Shown piece after piece: positions 1-10,213 of a stretch of DNA of 64,000 bases. The stretch is from Flavobacterium sp. MDT1-60. GTDB lineage: Bacteria; Bacteroidota; Bacteroidia; Flavobacteriales; Flavobacteriaceae. The DNA is taken from contig NZ_CP062159.1 in the NCBI RefSeq assembly GCF_014844035.1, positions 4,898,001-4,962,000 of the forward strand, in the 5' to 3' direction. The notes under the pieces were generated by a model. It was not told the origin of the DNA. It searched no databases and worked only from the letters and a program-made list of their open reading frames with translations. Numbering within the stretch: position 1 is the first letter of the stretch; each line of letters starts with the position of its first letter. A program made the translations under genes and the position numbers.

Positions 1-846
1 TTGAAAATTCTACCTTTTAAAATACCTAAAACCGAGAGAGAAGCCCTTATTTATCAGGAAGATATTGAACGTGTTTTCTATGATCAGCTGCATCAGCATG
101 AAGAAATTCAGATTAGCTATATTGCAAAAGGTTCAGGAACTTTAATTGTTGGAGATTCGATAAACGATTATAAGGAAGAAGATATTTTGGTAATTGGTGA
201 GAATATCCCTCATGTTTTTAGAAGTAATACTGAGGCCAGTCCCGAATCTGTGATGCTGACTTTATTTTTTACCAAAACCTCCTTTGGAAAAGATTTTTTC
301 AGTCTTAATGATATGAGCAGTCTCGAAGATTTTTTTAAGGAATCTGAATATGGTATGAAAATACTATCGAACCAAAAGAAAATAATTCATCATTTTACCA
401 AGCTAAGAAAACAGAATAAAATACAGCGTATTGCTTCATTTTTAAAGATCATAAACATTATTATTACTTCAGAAAAAACACCTCTTTCCTCCTTTGTTTA
501 CAAAAAGAAATATACCGATGATGAAGGAAGAAGAATGAGCGCCGTTTTTGAATATGCAATCGAATATTATCATCAGAATATTACTTTGGACGAAGTGGCC
601 GAGAAGGCCAATATGAGTAAAAATGCATTTTGCCGTTATTTTAAAAAACGCACCAATAAGACTTTTTTTCAGTTTTTGATTGAAATCAGAATTGAAAATG
701 CCTGCAAATTACTACACCATAAAAAAGATCTCTCGATAGCCTCCATATCTGAGCTTTGCGGATTTCAGGACATTGCCAATTTCAACAGAAAGTTTAAGGA
801 ATTAAAAGGAGTCTCTCCTTCGCATTATCGTTCCCAAATTAGTTAA
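1..846 (+). CDS. AraC family transcriptional regulator
   Basis: This is a DNA-binding regulator of 281 residues with an N-terminal cupin-like sensing domain (about residues 15-100, with histidines in HQHEEIQISY and IPHVF) and a C-terminal AraC double helix-turn-helix (about 180-280, with ITLDEVAEKANMSKNAFCRYFKK and CGFQDIANFNRKFK). The first codon is a TTG at base 1, so the true start could lie outside the window, although MKILPFKIP is a plausible N-terminus. It converges on the SusC/SusD/M61 unit with almost no gap, and it may control that unit, but no operator was identified. Confidence 0.9.
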   Translation: MKILPFKIPKTEREALIYQEDIERVFYDQLHQHEEIQISYIAKGSGTLIVGDSINDYKEEDILVIGENIPHVFRSNTEASPESVMLTLFFTKTSFGKDFFSLNDMSSLEDFFKESEYGMKILSNQKKIIHHFTKLRKQNKIQRIASFLKIINIIITSEKTPLSSFVYKKKYTDDEGRRMSAVFEYAIEYYHQNITLDEVAEKANMSKNAFCRYFKKRTNKTFFQFLIEIRIENACKLLHHKKDLSIASISELCGFQDIANFNRKFKELKGVSPSHYRSQIS

Positions 847-993
847 ATTAGAATTTGAAAATAGATTTTCTGATTTCCATTTCTAAAGGAGAAGCATCAG
901 GTAATTCCTTTATTTCAAAATTTTTCTCTATTAAATCATTCTTTTTTGAATTAGAATTTATCGGACTCAAATCGATCTGAAGTCCTGCATATT

Positions 994-2436
994 TTAAATA
1001 TTTTGATAATCTATTTCTTTTACGGTATCAACATAAGATTTTATTTCTGCTAATGATTTTCCTGCGATTTGTTCAGATGCCTGCCAGAATTCGGCTTCGG
1101 TAAATCCTCTTCCTTTTTTCTCATAATATTCATTGTATAAAAAACGCATCACATCGTCCAATGCTTTTTGGTTATGAGTGTTGTTCCTTATTTCAAGATC
1201 CAATAAAAAGCCAATTACGGGACCTTTGTTGTAGTAGGATATTGTAGTTTGTTTGGCATTCTCTTCATTATTAAAAAAGTTCAGCCAGATATCAAAACTA
1301 GATCCTGATAACGACATGTGCTTGCTTCCTTCAATGTTTTCATATCTTTTTATGGATTCTGTTATATATTTCAAAGCTTCTTTGCCATCAAGTAATCCTG
1401 CATTGATCATAATGATATATTCATAGTAAACGGTAAATCCTTCCGAAACCCATAACATTGACGTATAATTCTCCTTGTTATAGTCAAAGGGACCTAATTC
1501 TATAGGACGGATTGCCTTTACGTTGTAGAGATGAAAATACTCATGGGTTACAAAATTTAAAAAATCAGTGTACTGCTGATCGGATTTAAAATCGAAATTT
1601 CCGTTGGTAAAAATAGCCTGAGAGTTCCAATGTTCCAGACCGCCACCTCCAGATTCCATCATAATGTAAGTGTAATCATCATAGGGTACCTTTTTCATGA
1701 TTGCCGTTGTCGCTGTCATTATTTTTTTAAGATCCGAGATGAATTTTCCTTCCTTTAATCCTTGTGGAGTTACAATTCCTAAAGAATAGGATTTTCCTTC
1801 ATGTGCAAAATTTATTATTTTTTGACTGCCTAAATAAATGGGGCTGTCATAAAAAGTATCGATATTTTTGGCTGTAAAAATTAAACTGTCCTGAGCTGTT
1901 GACTGTAATCCCGTGGACACTTTTTTCCAGTTTTTATAGCGATTGATTCTTAGTGTTACCGGGTTATTGAGCGCCTTTTCTACATGCATGAAAATAGTGT
2001 TGGGCATCAAAAATGCTTTATCTGCATCTACATAGGATTCTGCTACCGATTTCTTATTGGCAAAAACCCTGTATTTTACTCGTATAGCAGATGTTTTACC
2101 GTTTTCTACTACCCAGCAATTTTTAGTTTTTTTACTCCATTTTATTTTGTTTCCAACAGCATCTGCGACATCAAAATCTACAATATATCTTGGTGTATCT
2201 AAAATTAAATAATAGCCCGGTGTCCAGACCGGAAGTATCAAATTTGTTTGCGAAGACAAAAGCTTATCAAAATTTAAAGTCACTTCAATGTAATGAGATT
2301 CCGGTTCCTGAAAGGCAACGGAATAATCCATTTTTATTACTGTATTGACCGTTTTATTTCTTTTTTGACCATAAATCGAGGTTTGAGAAACTATGATAAA
2401 AAAACAGATTTTTATGATTTGTATTTTATATTTCAT
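994..2436 (-). CDS. M61 family metallopeptidase (glycyl aminopeptidase-like), C-terminus frameshifted
   Basis: This is an exported zinc peptidase of 480 residues. A signal peptide covers about residues 1-23 (ending SIYGQ). The N-terminal beta domain is followed by the zinc motif HEYFHLYNVK (near residue 300) and the downstream glutamate in LWVSEGFTVYYEY, which are the signature of the M61 family. Family members usually run on with a YAGL motif and often a PDZ domain. Here a stop follows DYQNI. Adding one T to the T run at 996-998 would restore QNILKYAGLQIDLSP and carry the frame to a stop at 848-850. The tail is therefore probably lost by a one-base deletion or a sequencing error. The gene lies 104 bases downstream of susD on the same strand and probably processes peptides for that transporter. 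Confidence 0.85.
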   Translation of the reverse strand: MKYKIQIIKICFFIIVSQTSIYGQKRNKTVNTVIKMDYSVAFQEPESHYIEVTLNFDKLLSSQTNLILPVWTPGYYLILDTPRYIVDFDVADAVGNKIKWSKKTKNCWVVENGKTSAIRVKYRVFANKKSVAESYVDADKAFLMPNTIFMHVEKALNNPVTLRINRYKNWKKVSTGLQSTAQDSLIFTAKNIDTFYDSPIYLGSQKIINFAHEGKSYSLGIVTPQGLKEGKFISDLKKIMTATTAIMKKVPYDDYTYIMMESGGGGLEHWNSQAIFTNGNFDFKSDQQYTDFLNFVTHEYFHLYNVKAIRPIELGPFDYNKENYTSMLWVSEGFTVYYEYIIMINAGLLDGKEALKYITESIKRYENIEGSKHMSLSGSSFDIWLNFFNNEENAKQTTISYYNKGPVIGFLLDLEIRNNTHNQKALDDVMRFLYNEYYEKKGRGFTEAEFWQASEQIAGKSLAEIKSYVDTVKEIDYQNI

Positions 2437-2463
2437 AATGGGATGACTTTAAAATGAAAAGCC

Positions 2464-2522
2464 ATCCCTGAATAGGAATAGCTTTTCACACACTTATAAT
2501 TACAAGTAACCAACTTGTAAAT
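2464..2522 (-). other. Small hairpin in the susD-M61 gap
   Basis: A 7-bp inverted repeat (TACAAGT at 2501-2507 and ACTTGTA at 2513-2519) lies between susD and the M61 gene. On the minus strand no T run follows it, so it is not a classical terminator for the operon. It could act as an mRNA-stability or attenuation element. Only the repeat itself is seen. Confidence 0.3.
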
Positions 2523-2539
2523 TTTTTATATTTTTAACC

Positions 2540-4144
2540 TTAGTTTGTATATCCTGTATTCTGTGTCAAATTATGATTGGAGTCCATTTGGCTTTGAGGT
2601 ATAGGAAATACAATTCTAAACCCACCGTTTGGTTTATGAGAAAACCATGATTTTTTAGTGTATACACCAAATCTGATCAAATCTTGTTTTCGGTGATGCT
2701 CACCGACAAATTCCCATGCTAATTCATCAAGGAAACCACCATATTGAACATCACTTCCACCTTCTAATTTTGTAATTGTTCCGTTGGAATATTCACCATA
2801 TTTGTAAACACTGCCTCCCAATAATTTAGTTCCGGAAACACTTGCTTTTGCAGGATCTGTTCTCTTGAATGCACGCTGTCTTATTTCGGTAACGATAGCG
2901 GTGGCTCCTGAGGCGTTGCCGGTTCTTAAGAGGCATTCTGCTTTTATCATCAGTGCATCGGTGTACCTGTAAAAAGGTACATCATTTGCAGTACCGGCAA
3001 CAGTACCTGACCCAATTTCATATTTTACAAAGCGATATCCTTCATTGTATTCTGTACCGTTTACATCAGACATATAATTGATATAATTCAACTGCTGTCC
3101 ACTTTCTAAAATCAAAGGTTCTCCAGACTTAGTATATTGCAGACCTCCAAGCCATGAATCTTTCAAACGTTCATCATCGGAGTCATAGGTATCGATAAAC
3201 TGAGGAATTCCACCGCTTCCTCCCCAAGGCGATCCAGAGAGATCAAATGTAGCCTGACTTGCCCCGTAAAGGGTTTTATATGGATAATAAGATCCTCCTG
3301 CAAATTTATCATCAAAAGGAATTGTAAATATTTCCTCAACTGATGCCTCGTTTTTTATTAAAAAAGGATCAGAATAATTACTGGCCAGGCTAAATTTTCC
3401 GCTTGCGATTATATCATTTACCTGGTTTAATGCCTGGTTCCATTTTGCTGTTCCAGTATATACCTCAGAATTCAGGTACAACTTTGCCAGCGTCATTTTT
3501 GCTGTCCATTTGGTAACCCTGCCATAGGTTGCCTGTGTATTGGCCTCACTTAAACTTGGCATAGTTTCAAGGAGTTCTTTTTCGATAAAATCATACACTT
3601 CCTTATCTGTATTTTGGGTTGGTAAATATCCTTTAGGCAAATCATAAGTGGTAACCAGCGGCACTCTTCTAAAGTTATCGTACAACAAATAGTAGTACAT
3701 GGCTCTTAAAGCCCTAAGTTCATTGATATAGATTTCTTTATTTTCAATACCTTCTAAGTTTTCGATTTGATACATGGCTCTATTGGCACTGTTTATTCCA
3801 GCATAAGCATTGTACCATAAACCATCAATATGTCCTAAAGTCGGTCCCCATGTATGCATGTGCATGGTAATGTACAAATCGCCCCAGCCGATTCCATTTC
3901 TGAATGGTGTTACAATCAAATCCGATGACTCTTCATAAAGATCAAAAAGCCCGTTCCATCCCCAATAAACATCTCTGAATTTGCTAAAGGCAGGACCAAT
4001 AATATTGGTTAAATCCTCTGCCGTTAATTGTGTTTTTTCTGCCGAAATATCACTGTATAGCGTTTCATCTAAATCTGTACATGCAGCGCAGGAAAGCAAT
4101 ATAGAGAAGAGCGCAATTTTATATTTGTTATTTGACTTTTTCAT
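2540..4144 (-). CDS. SusD/RagB family nutrient-uptake outer membrane lipoprotein
   Basis: This is a surface-exposed substrate-binding lipoprotein of 534 residues. It has a lipoprotein signal (ILLSCAAC, lipid-attached Cys near residue 22), TPR-like helical segments (NELRALRAMYYYLLYDNFRRVPLV), and the typical C-terminal SusD block with ELAWEFVGEHHRKQDLIRFG and FPIPQSQMDSNHNLTQNTGY. It follows the SusC gene after only 11 bases and forms the usual lid on that TonB-dependent barrel. The downstream M61 peptidase points to peptides or glycopeptides as cargo, which is an inference from context. Confidence 0.95.
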   Translation of the reverse strand: MKKSNNKYKIALFSILLSCAACTDLDETLYSDISAEKTQLTAEDLTNIIGPAFSKFRDVYWGWNGLFDLYEESSDLIVTPFRNGIGWGDLYITMHMHTWGPTLGHIDGLWYNAYAGINSANRAMYQIENLEGIENKEIYINELRALRAMYYYLLYDNFRRVPLVTTYDLPKGYLPTQNTDKEVYDFIEKELLETMPSLSEANTQATYGRVTKWTAKMTLAKLYLNSEVYTGTAKWNQALNQVNDIIASGKFSLASNYSDPFLIKNEASVEEIFTIPFDDKFAGGSYYPYKTLYGASQATFDLSGSPWGGSGGIPQFIDTYDSDDERLKDSWLGGLQYTKSGEPLILESGQQLNYINYMSDVNGTEYNEGYRFVKYEIGSGTVAGTANDVPFYRYTDALMIKAECLLRTGNASGATAIVTEIRQRAFKRTDPAKASVSGTKLLGGSVYKYGEYSNGTITKLEGGSDVQYGGFLDELAWEFVGEHHRKQDLIRFGVYTKKSWFSHKPNGGFRIVFPIPQSQMDSNHNLTQNTGYTN

Positions 4145-4155
4145 AATACTATTAA

Positions 4156-7155
4156 TTAAAAGGTTACGTTAATTCCCAATGTAAAGGTGCGGCTTGAAGG
4201 ATACTTGTCACGCCTGTCATTCCCCCATGATAAGACATCTTGAGGATTTCTTATAAGTTCAGGATCAATTCCTTTATACCCCGTAATAGTTGCAAGGTTT
4301 GAGCCTGACGCATATACTCTTGCCGAATTGATGAATTTTAAGCCTTTTAGATCAAGAGTGTACCCTAAGGTAACGTTATCCAGTTTCACATAATCCCCGT
4401 CTTCTATATAATAACTTACATAGGTTTGAGAATAATTAAGCTCTGTTTTCCCGTATACCTTATCATGCGCAGAAGTCAGCATGTTATAGTTGATCGTCGG
4501 GTTTTCATAAAACATACGCTGGAAATTCAGGATTTGGAAATCATAGGCCCCATTAAGAACAATACCTAAATCAAAACTTTTATATTTAAAGGTATTGGTC
4601 CATCCTGTATAATAAGCCGGAATACCGTTTCCGAGATATTGTTTATTTTCATCATTGTATAAATCCGGCGTTAAGGTTTTTCTTGTTCCGTCTTTCGTTT
4701 CGATGATCCATTTACCATTATCTGTAATATCAACTGATTTTAATCCCCAGAAATTACCTATTGACTGCCCTACTTCTAAACGGTGAGTTGAGAATGAAAT
4801 TGGATCTCCGGCATCACCTGTATTGATAAAATTTCCTTCAATTTCATATAGATCGTTGGATAAACTTGTTAATTTGTTTTTGTTGTGAGAAAATGTCATT
4901 ATTGATGTCCACTCAAAATCTTTAGTCCTAACCGGTACAATATTTAATAATACTTCAATTCCTTTGTTTTCCATTTGTCCAACATTGGCTTTAATACTTG
5001 GGTATAAGTATGGAGGAGTTGGTACAGTATAATCCCACAGCATATCTTTTGTTTTTTTGTTGTAAACATCTACACTTCCGCTTATTCTGTTATTGAAAAA
5101 GGCAAAATCTACTCCCAAATTTAGCTCTTGTGTTTTCTCCCAACGCAAATCAGGATTTGGATTACTTGCTGGTTCTAAACCTTGTACCCATTCTCCGTTA
5201 TTATAGAAATATCCTTCATACTGATACAAAGTCTGTGACAAATAAGAATCATTAGGAATTACACCGGTTTCTCCATATCCTGCACGAAATTTTAAATTAT
5301 TGATAACTGAAATGTCTTTTAAAAATGATTCGTTGCTGATGGTCCATCCGGCAGACACAGAAGGAAACGTTCCCCATTTGTAGTTAGTACCAAATTTGGA
5401 AGAACCTTCCCTTCTGATACTGGCTAATAAATGGTATTTATTATCGTAACCGTAGCTTGCCCTTCCAAAGAAACCCACTAATTTATTATCGTTCTTAAAA
5501 CTGGACATTCCGGCAAGTCCGTCTTTTAGGGCTTTACCTGCACCTAAATTATAATAGGAATAGGCATCTGTAGGGAAGTCGAAGTTATTTGCCCAGAATC
5601 CTTCATTAGAATTGTATTGGTAACTGTATCCTCCCATAACACTGAAACTATGTTTCCCTAATGTTTTGGCATATCTTGAAGTGAATTCAAGGTTATCAGT
5701 TTGGCTTTCACCTGAACTTTTAGAGGCAAAACCGTTTCTGCCCTGATTGGTATTAGAATAATGTTTCTTACTTTCTGAATAGCCACTGAAACTTGTATTT
5801 CTTTGTGTTGCCAGTAAAAGTTTGTTTTCCCATCCCGGCAAAAGGTTCAGGGTAATGGTAGAGCTCAGCCTTGTCCAATCGTTTTCAATCAGTCCATCAG
5901 TTTCCTCTATCATCGCTACAGGATTTGAGTATTGAAACCTGTCGGTCTGTGTCCAGCTGCCGTCATCGTTTTGTGGTCTGTCTGTAGGGTTTCTGATTAA
6001 CGCTTGTCTGTAAATGTTGCTGTTGAAAGAATTCCCATCGCCCAAAGCGCCCATTTTCTGCCTTCCGCTTAATAAGTTCAAATTGATTTTTAATAAATTG
6101 TCGAACATCGAGTGATTACCATCAAAGGATACCCTGAACTCATCATTATAAGACTTATTAAAGGTTCCCTCCTGTGTAATATAATTTACGTTTGCTACAT
6201 AATTTGACTGCGCATTTCCTCCTTTTAAACCCAGGTTATTATTAAGTGTTACACCTGTTCTGGAAATTTCGTCTAACCAATTTGTATCATAACCTTCATC
6301 TTTAAAAGGCATTTTTACACCATCTGCAAGCAATTGTCTCATTTGCGATGCATTAAGAAAATCAGCTCTTTTTGCAAAATTTGATAGTGCTGTATACTGG
6401 GTAAAAGTCATTGTTGTTTGAATATCCTTATCTACTGTTTTTGTAGTAATCAAAATAACACCATTTGCTCCTCTGGTTCCATAAATAGCGGCAGCAGATG
6501 CATCTTTAAGTACGTCTATCGAAGCAATTTCTTCTGGCGCTACGCTGTTTAAACTTCCTGGAATTCCATTAATTAAAACAAGTGGTGCAGTCCCTCCCTG
6601 CAGAGATGAAATTCCACGCAAAGAAACTGATGGTCCTGCCCCTGGATCTCCTGAGCCGTTTGAAATACTAAGACCGGCCACTTTTCCCTTTATTAACTCC
6701 GAAGCATCACGAATGGCACCTTGCGTAAAATCTTTTGCTTTTACTGTCGCAACTGCGCTGGTAACTTCGCCTCTTTTTTGAGTACCATATCCAATTAAAA
6801 CAACTTCTGTTAACTCATTTACATCCGATTCCAGAATTACATTCAGAATCTTTTTACCATCTGTTTTTAGTTCTTTGGTTTTTAAACCTAAATAGGAAAA
6901 AACTAATATCGCGTTATTTCCCTTGGTCGTTATTTCAAAATTCCCATCGAAATCACTTGCAACTCCATTGATTGTATTTTTTTCCAAAACTGAGACCCCG
7001 GGAAGCGGGACATTATTTGCATCTGTGATTTTACCGCTGATCTTCTGTTGCGAGAAAGCGCTAAAAACAACAAACAGAAATAAAATTGTATAGAACATCT
7101 TATCTCTGTAACAGGATGTTGCTGTACTTTTAAAAGCTTGTGTGGTTGGTTTCAT
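4156..7155 (-). CDS. SusC/RagA family TonB-linked outer membrane transporter
   Basis: This is a TonB-dependent barrel of 999 residues that imports SusD-bound substrate. After a signal peptide (about residues 20-36, ending FSAFSQQ) comes a carboxypeptidase-regulatory-like domain (KISGKITDANNVPLPGVSV), the TonB-box/plug junction VVLIGYGTQKRGEVTSAV, the plug with ISSLQGGTAPLVLING and the SusC signature AAAIYGTRGANGVILITTK, then a long beta-barrel ending in GINVTF. An alternative start at residue 20 (base 7098) would give a more compact signal peptide. It is the first gene of the susC-susD-M61 unit. Confidence 0.95.
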   Translation of the reverse strand: MKPTTQAFKSTATSCYRDKMFYTILFLFVVFSAFSQQKISGKITDANNVPLPGVSVLEKNTINGVASDFDGNFEITTKGNNAILVFSYLGLKTKELKTDGKKILNVILESDVNELTEVVLIGYGTQKRGEVTSAVATVKAKDFTQGAIRDASELIKGKVAGLSISNGSGDPGAGPSVSLRGISSLQGGTAPLVLINGIPGSLNSVAPEEIASIDVLKDASAAAIYGTRGANGVILITTKTVDKDIQTTMTFTQYTALSNFAKRADFLNASQMRQLLADGVKMPFKDEGYDTNWLDEISRTGVTLNNNLGLKGGNAQSNYVANVNYITQEGTFNKSYNDEFRVSFDGNHSMFDNLLKINLNLLSGRQKMGALGDGNSFNSNIYRQALIRNPTDRPQNDDGSWTQTDRFQYSNPVAMIEETDGLIENDWTRLSSTITLNLLPGWENKLLLATQRNTSFSGYSESKKHYSNTNQGRNGFASKSSGESQTDNLEFTSRYAKTLGKHSFSVMGGYSYQYNSNEGFWANNFDFPTDAYSYYNLGAGKALKDGLAGMSSFKNDNKLVGFFGRASYGYDNKYHLLASIRREGSSKFGTNYKWGTFPSVSAGWTISNESFLKDISVINNLKFRAGYGETGVIPNDSYLSQTLYQYEGYFYNNGEWVQGLEPASNPNPDLRWEKTQELNLGVDFAFFNNRISGSVDVYNKKTKDMLWDYTVPTPPYLYPSIKANVGQMENKGIEVLLNIVPVRTKDFEWTSIMTFSHNKNKLTSLSNDLYEIEGNFINTGDAGDPISFSTHRLEVGQSIGNFWGLKSVDITDNGKWIIETKDGTRKTLTPDLYNDENKQYLGNGIPAYYTGWTNTFKYKSFDLGIVLNGAYDFQILNFQRMFYENPTINYNMLTSAHDKVYGKTELNYSQTYVSYYIEDGDYVKLDNVTLGYTLDLKGLKFINSARVYASGSNLATITGYKGIDPELIRNPQDVLSWGNDRRDKYPSSRTFTLGINVTF

Positions 7156-7689
7156 AATTTAACAATATTGGTTAGTGTATTATTGACACTTGTAAAATTA
7201 TGTTAAATCAGAGTTAACGAAAATGTTTATATTACCACATGCTAATACTATATTATCCGTTTTTTACACTATATCTTGCTTAATGATGAATTTACATACA
7301 ATTTGCTAATAAATTATAATTAAAACTTACACATTTATAATTTTAAGCCCAATACAGAATTATTTTAGCAGCTATAAACCCAGCATTGAAAAAGGTTAAT
7401 TACAGAGAGCGATAGCAAAATTTTAGGCAGAAACTGAATAAAAAAATGCGTTAACACCAATCGCGGTGTTATACTCCTGCTCCATTAACATATTTCTATT
7501 TCAATTAAAAAAAGCAATTAACTGCAGTAAAAATATTTGTTATATTCGCTTCAAGAATGAGACAGCTTATAACGCAACATTAATCGAAAAAAAAGTATGT
7601 TGGTGGTATTTTATGACTCCAATAAACAATTTAGCAACAATCCTGAGACAACAGCCTAAACATCATACCGACCTTCTAATTTTTAAGAA
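7156..7689. other. AT-rich intergenic region, no gene supported
   Basis: These 534 bases separate the divergent SusC and Crp/Fnr genes and should hold both promoters. No canonical TAnnTTTG box was found for susC. A plus-strand open frame at 7466-7708 has no recognisable domain and overlaps the next gene, so it was not called. Confidence 0.5.
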
Positions 7690-8265
7690 ATGCATGACCA
7701 ATTATTGAATCTGATAGCTACAAAAGTTGCACTTGCTGACTACGATAAAGAATTATGCGAAAAGTATTTTGAACCTGTATCATTTTCAAAAAATAAAATT
7801 ATTGAACAAGAAGGCATAGTCCCGAAATATCTTTATTTTGTTGTATCGGGTTTTATGCGATTGTTTCACTACAATAATTCAGGCGACGAAATTACAACCC
7901 ATATCAACTGTCCCCCAGGATTTATCACTTCTTATAGCCATTTTATCAACTTTACAAAATCTAATGAAAATGTAGAATGCATTACTGAATGTGTGCTTTT
8001 AAGAATTGCTAAAGTTGACCTGGACTTTCTTGTTCAAAATAGTTCCGTATTTAGGGATTTTAGTACCTGGGTATTTCAGCAATCAATTACGTACAACGAA
8101 AACCGCTCAAAAGATTTAGCAACCTTAACGGCAGAACAGCGTTACAAAAAGTTAATTAACAATTATCCTCAAATTCTACACAATGTACCTCTTCAATACA
8201 TTGCTTCTTTTTTAGGAATGAACCCAAAAAGTTTGAGTAGAATTAGAAAACAAATGATTAAGTAA
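7690..8265 (+). CDS. Crp/Fnr family transcriptional regulator
   Basis: This is a 191-residue regulator with a cyclic-nucleotide-binding-like beta-barrel (about residues 10-125, including GIVPKYLYFVVSGFMRLF and GDEITTHINCPPGFITSY) and a shortened C-terminal helix-turn-helix (VPLQYIASFLGMNPKSLSRIRKQ). This short-HTH form is common in Bacteroidota, where ligands are mostly unknown. It sits 63 bases upstream of the SDR reductase gene on the same strand, and the common arrangement suggests it controls that gene. The ATG at 7690 was chosen because upstream in-frame sequence shows no domain homology. Confidence 0.9.
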   Translation: MHDQLLNLIATKVALADYDKELCEKYFEPVSFSKNKIIEQEGIVPKYLYFVVSGFMRLFHYNNSGDEITTHINCPPGFITSYSHFINFTKSNENVECITECVLLRIAKVDLDFLVQNSSVFRDFSTWVFQQSITYNENRSKDLATLTAEQRYKKLINNYPQILHNVPLQYIASFLGMNPKSLSRIRKQMIK

Positions 8266-8328
8266 CATTTGTGAAGCATATTTGAAAAATCATCTCCCAA
8301 TTTTGTGCCGTAATAAAAATTAAACAAA

Positions 8329-9336
8329 ATGGTACAGAAAAATTTAGCCCTGGTTACAGGTGCAAATGGGCATCTTGGCAATAACTTAGTAAGATTGCTT
8401 ATCAGCAAGGGTATTCCTGTAAGAGCTTCAGTTCGCAATATCAAAAATAAAGAACCTTTTATTGGTTTAAATTGTGAAGTGGTTCAATCTGATATTTCGG
8501 ATAAACAATCCTTAGTAAACGCTTTGCAAGGTGTGGAAACATTTTATGCAGTTGGAGCAGTCTTTAAACTTTGGGCCAAAGATCCTAAAAAAGAAATTTA
8601 TGATGTTAATCTTGAAGGTACAAAAAATATTGTTGAAGCCGCAGCAGAAGCAGGCGTAAAACGAATTGTGTATGTAAGCTCTATTGCGGCCCTAAATTAT
8701 TCCAAACTACCTACTAAAGAAAGTTATGGACAAAATCCTGACCGCCGGGATATGTATTACAATTCAAAAAATGACGGAGAAAAGTTAGCTTTTGAATTGG
8801 CCCAAAAATACAAGATAGAAATAGTTGCCGTTTTACCATCTGCAATGATTGGGAGCAGCGCCTTCAAACCTTTGAGTGTTTCTTATAACATTATCTCTTT
8901 AATTCTTGAAAAGCAGATACCCGTTGAAACAAACATCACTTTAAATTGGATTGATGTAAAAGACGTTGCTGAAGGCTGTTATTTAGCAGCCACAAAAGGA
9001 AAAAATGGAGAACGCTATATTTTAGCAAATGAAAAATGTACTTCCATAAAAGCAACAACTCAAATTGCACAAGAGCTATTTCCAGACTTGAAAATAAAAC
9101 TTCCTTTAGCAGTTCCAAAACCTATATTATTCACGATCGCCTGGTTTATGGAAATTGGCAGTTGGCTAAATGGTAAAGCACCTTTATTGAGCACTAAAGA
9201 CATTGCAATGTTTTCAGGGCTTCAACAAGATTTTGACATCACAAAAGCAAGGACAGAATTGGGTTTTAATCCAAAAAATTCGATACAAGCAGTAAAAGAG
9301 GCAATGGTATATTTGAAAGAAAACAAAAACATTTAG
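8329..9336 (+). CDS. NAD(P)-dependent epimerase/dehydratase (extended SDR, dihydroflavonol-reductase-like)
   Basis: This 335-residue oxidoreductase has an N-terminal Rossmann motif (VTGANGHLGNNLV, TGxxGxxG) and the extended-SDR catalytic Tyr-x-x-x-Lys in YYNSKNDGEKLA, preceded by the serines of YVSSIAALN. The family includes dihydroflavonol 4-reductases and steroid or aldehyde reductases, and the substrate here is unknown. The start ATG at 8329 lies just ahead of the nucleotide-binding motif. The gene follows the Crp/Fnr gene and ends at a hairpin terminator. Confidence 0.9.
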   Translation: MVQKNLALVTGANGHLGNNLVRLLISKGIPVRASVRNIKNKEPFIGLNCEVVQSDISDKQSLVNALQGVETFYAVGAVFKLWAKDPKKEIYDVNLEGTKNIVEAAAEAGVKRIVYVSSIAALNYSKLPTKESYGQNPDRRDMYYNSKNDGEKLAFELAQKYKIEIVAVLPSAMIGSSAFKPLSVSYNIISLILEKQIPVETNITLNWIDVKDVAEGCYLAATKGKNGERYILANEKCTSIKATTQIAQELFPDLKIKLPLAVPKPILFTIAWFMEIGSWLNGKAPLLSTKDIAMFSGLQQDFDITKARTELGFNPKNSIQAVKEAMVYLKENKNI

Positions 9337-9384
9337 GCAGATAAGCCTGATGAAATAATTTTTAGTAAAAATATTACAATAAAA

Positions 9385-9420
9385 ACTTCCAAAATCAAAT
9401 GACTTTGGAAGTCTTTAATT
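9385..9420 (+). terminator. Rho-independent terminator after the SDR gene
   Basis: A 9-bp perfect inverted repeat (ACTTCCAAA at 9385-9393, TTTGGAAGT at 9404-9412) is followed by the T-rich stretch CTTTAATTT. It lies 48 bases after the SDR stop codon. The rest of the 9337-9670 gap is AT-rich with no other feature seen. Confidence 0.7.
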
Positions 9421-9670
9421 TATAGTGCCTCTAGGTACAAAATTCGAATCTTTATTGAAGGATTTACCTATCTAAATATTCTTAGTTTTTAAATGGCATT
9501 GGCAATATTATTCAAATCTATTTACACAATTATATATAGCTGTAATTAAAACTAAAAACAATTCTTCTTATATAAAAACTATATATTAGCAATTGTATTG
9601 GAGCTAATCAAGTTAATGATTAAACCATAACAACACAAATCAATATTGACTTAATCAAAATAATTTGTAA

Positions 9671-10213
9671 ATGATTTCAATTAAAGAGTTAAATAAAGAC
9701 AAACTTGACGATTTTTTTCAATACTTGAAAATTCATCTTTCTGAAAATGGCCAGAAGGGAATAACACTTTTTCAACCGCTTTCTAAAAATCAATCTGAAC
9801 TTTCGGACGAATGGAAAGCAAAATTTGAGGATGGAATGAATAACAAAAATGAGGGAATTGGATGGAGAAAAATTTGGGTTGCACTAAATGAAGAAAACAA
9901 AATTGTTGGACACATTGACATTCGTTCTCAAAATCAGTTAAATGCAGAACATAGAGTTTTACTTGGAATGGGTGTTGACAGTAATTTTAGAAATTTGAAA
10001 ATTGGTCAAAATTTATTAGAATTTATTATTGACTATTGTCGAAATAATCGCAAAATTAGTTGGATTGATTTGCAGGTTTTGACAAATAATATTCCAGCGA
10101 TCAGACTTTATAAAAAAATGAATTTTGAGCAATTGAGTATAACAAAAGACATGTTTAGAATTGACAATATTTCTTATGATTATACTTCTATGACCTTAAA
10201 TGTTGAAAATTAG
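9671..10213 (+). CDS. GNAT family N-acetyltransferase
   Basis: This 180-residue protein has the GNAT fold, with motif A at LGMGVDSNFRNLKIGQNLLEFII (acetyl-CoA pyrophosphate loop, R-N-x-K-I-G-x-N in place of the consensus R/QxxGxG/A) and motif B at NNIPAIRLYKKMNFEQL. It is expected to transfer an acetyl group from acetyl-CoA to an unknown amine. It stands alone between the SDR gene and a strong terminator. The first methionine directly begins the conserved N-terminal strand, so the start is likely correct. Confidence 0.85.
   Translation: MISIKELNKDKLDDFFQYLKIHLSENGQKGITLFQPLSKNQSELSDEWKAKFEDGMNNKNEGIGWRKIWVALNEENKIVGHIDIRSQNQLNAEHRVLLGMGVDSNFRNLKIGQNLLEFIIDYCRNNRKISWIDLQVLTNNIPAIRLYKKMNFEQLSITKDMFRIDNISYDYTSMTLNVEN

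Noticed and set aside
7466..7708. Plus-strand open frame of 80 codons before the Crp/Fnr gene
   Set aside because: It has a low-complexity, Lys/Asn/Ile-rich translation without domain or signal, overlaps the real gene start, and lies in a promoter region.
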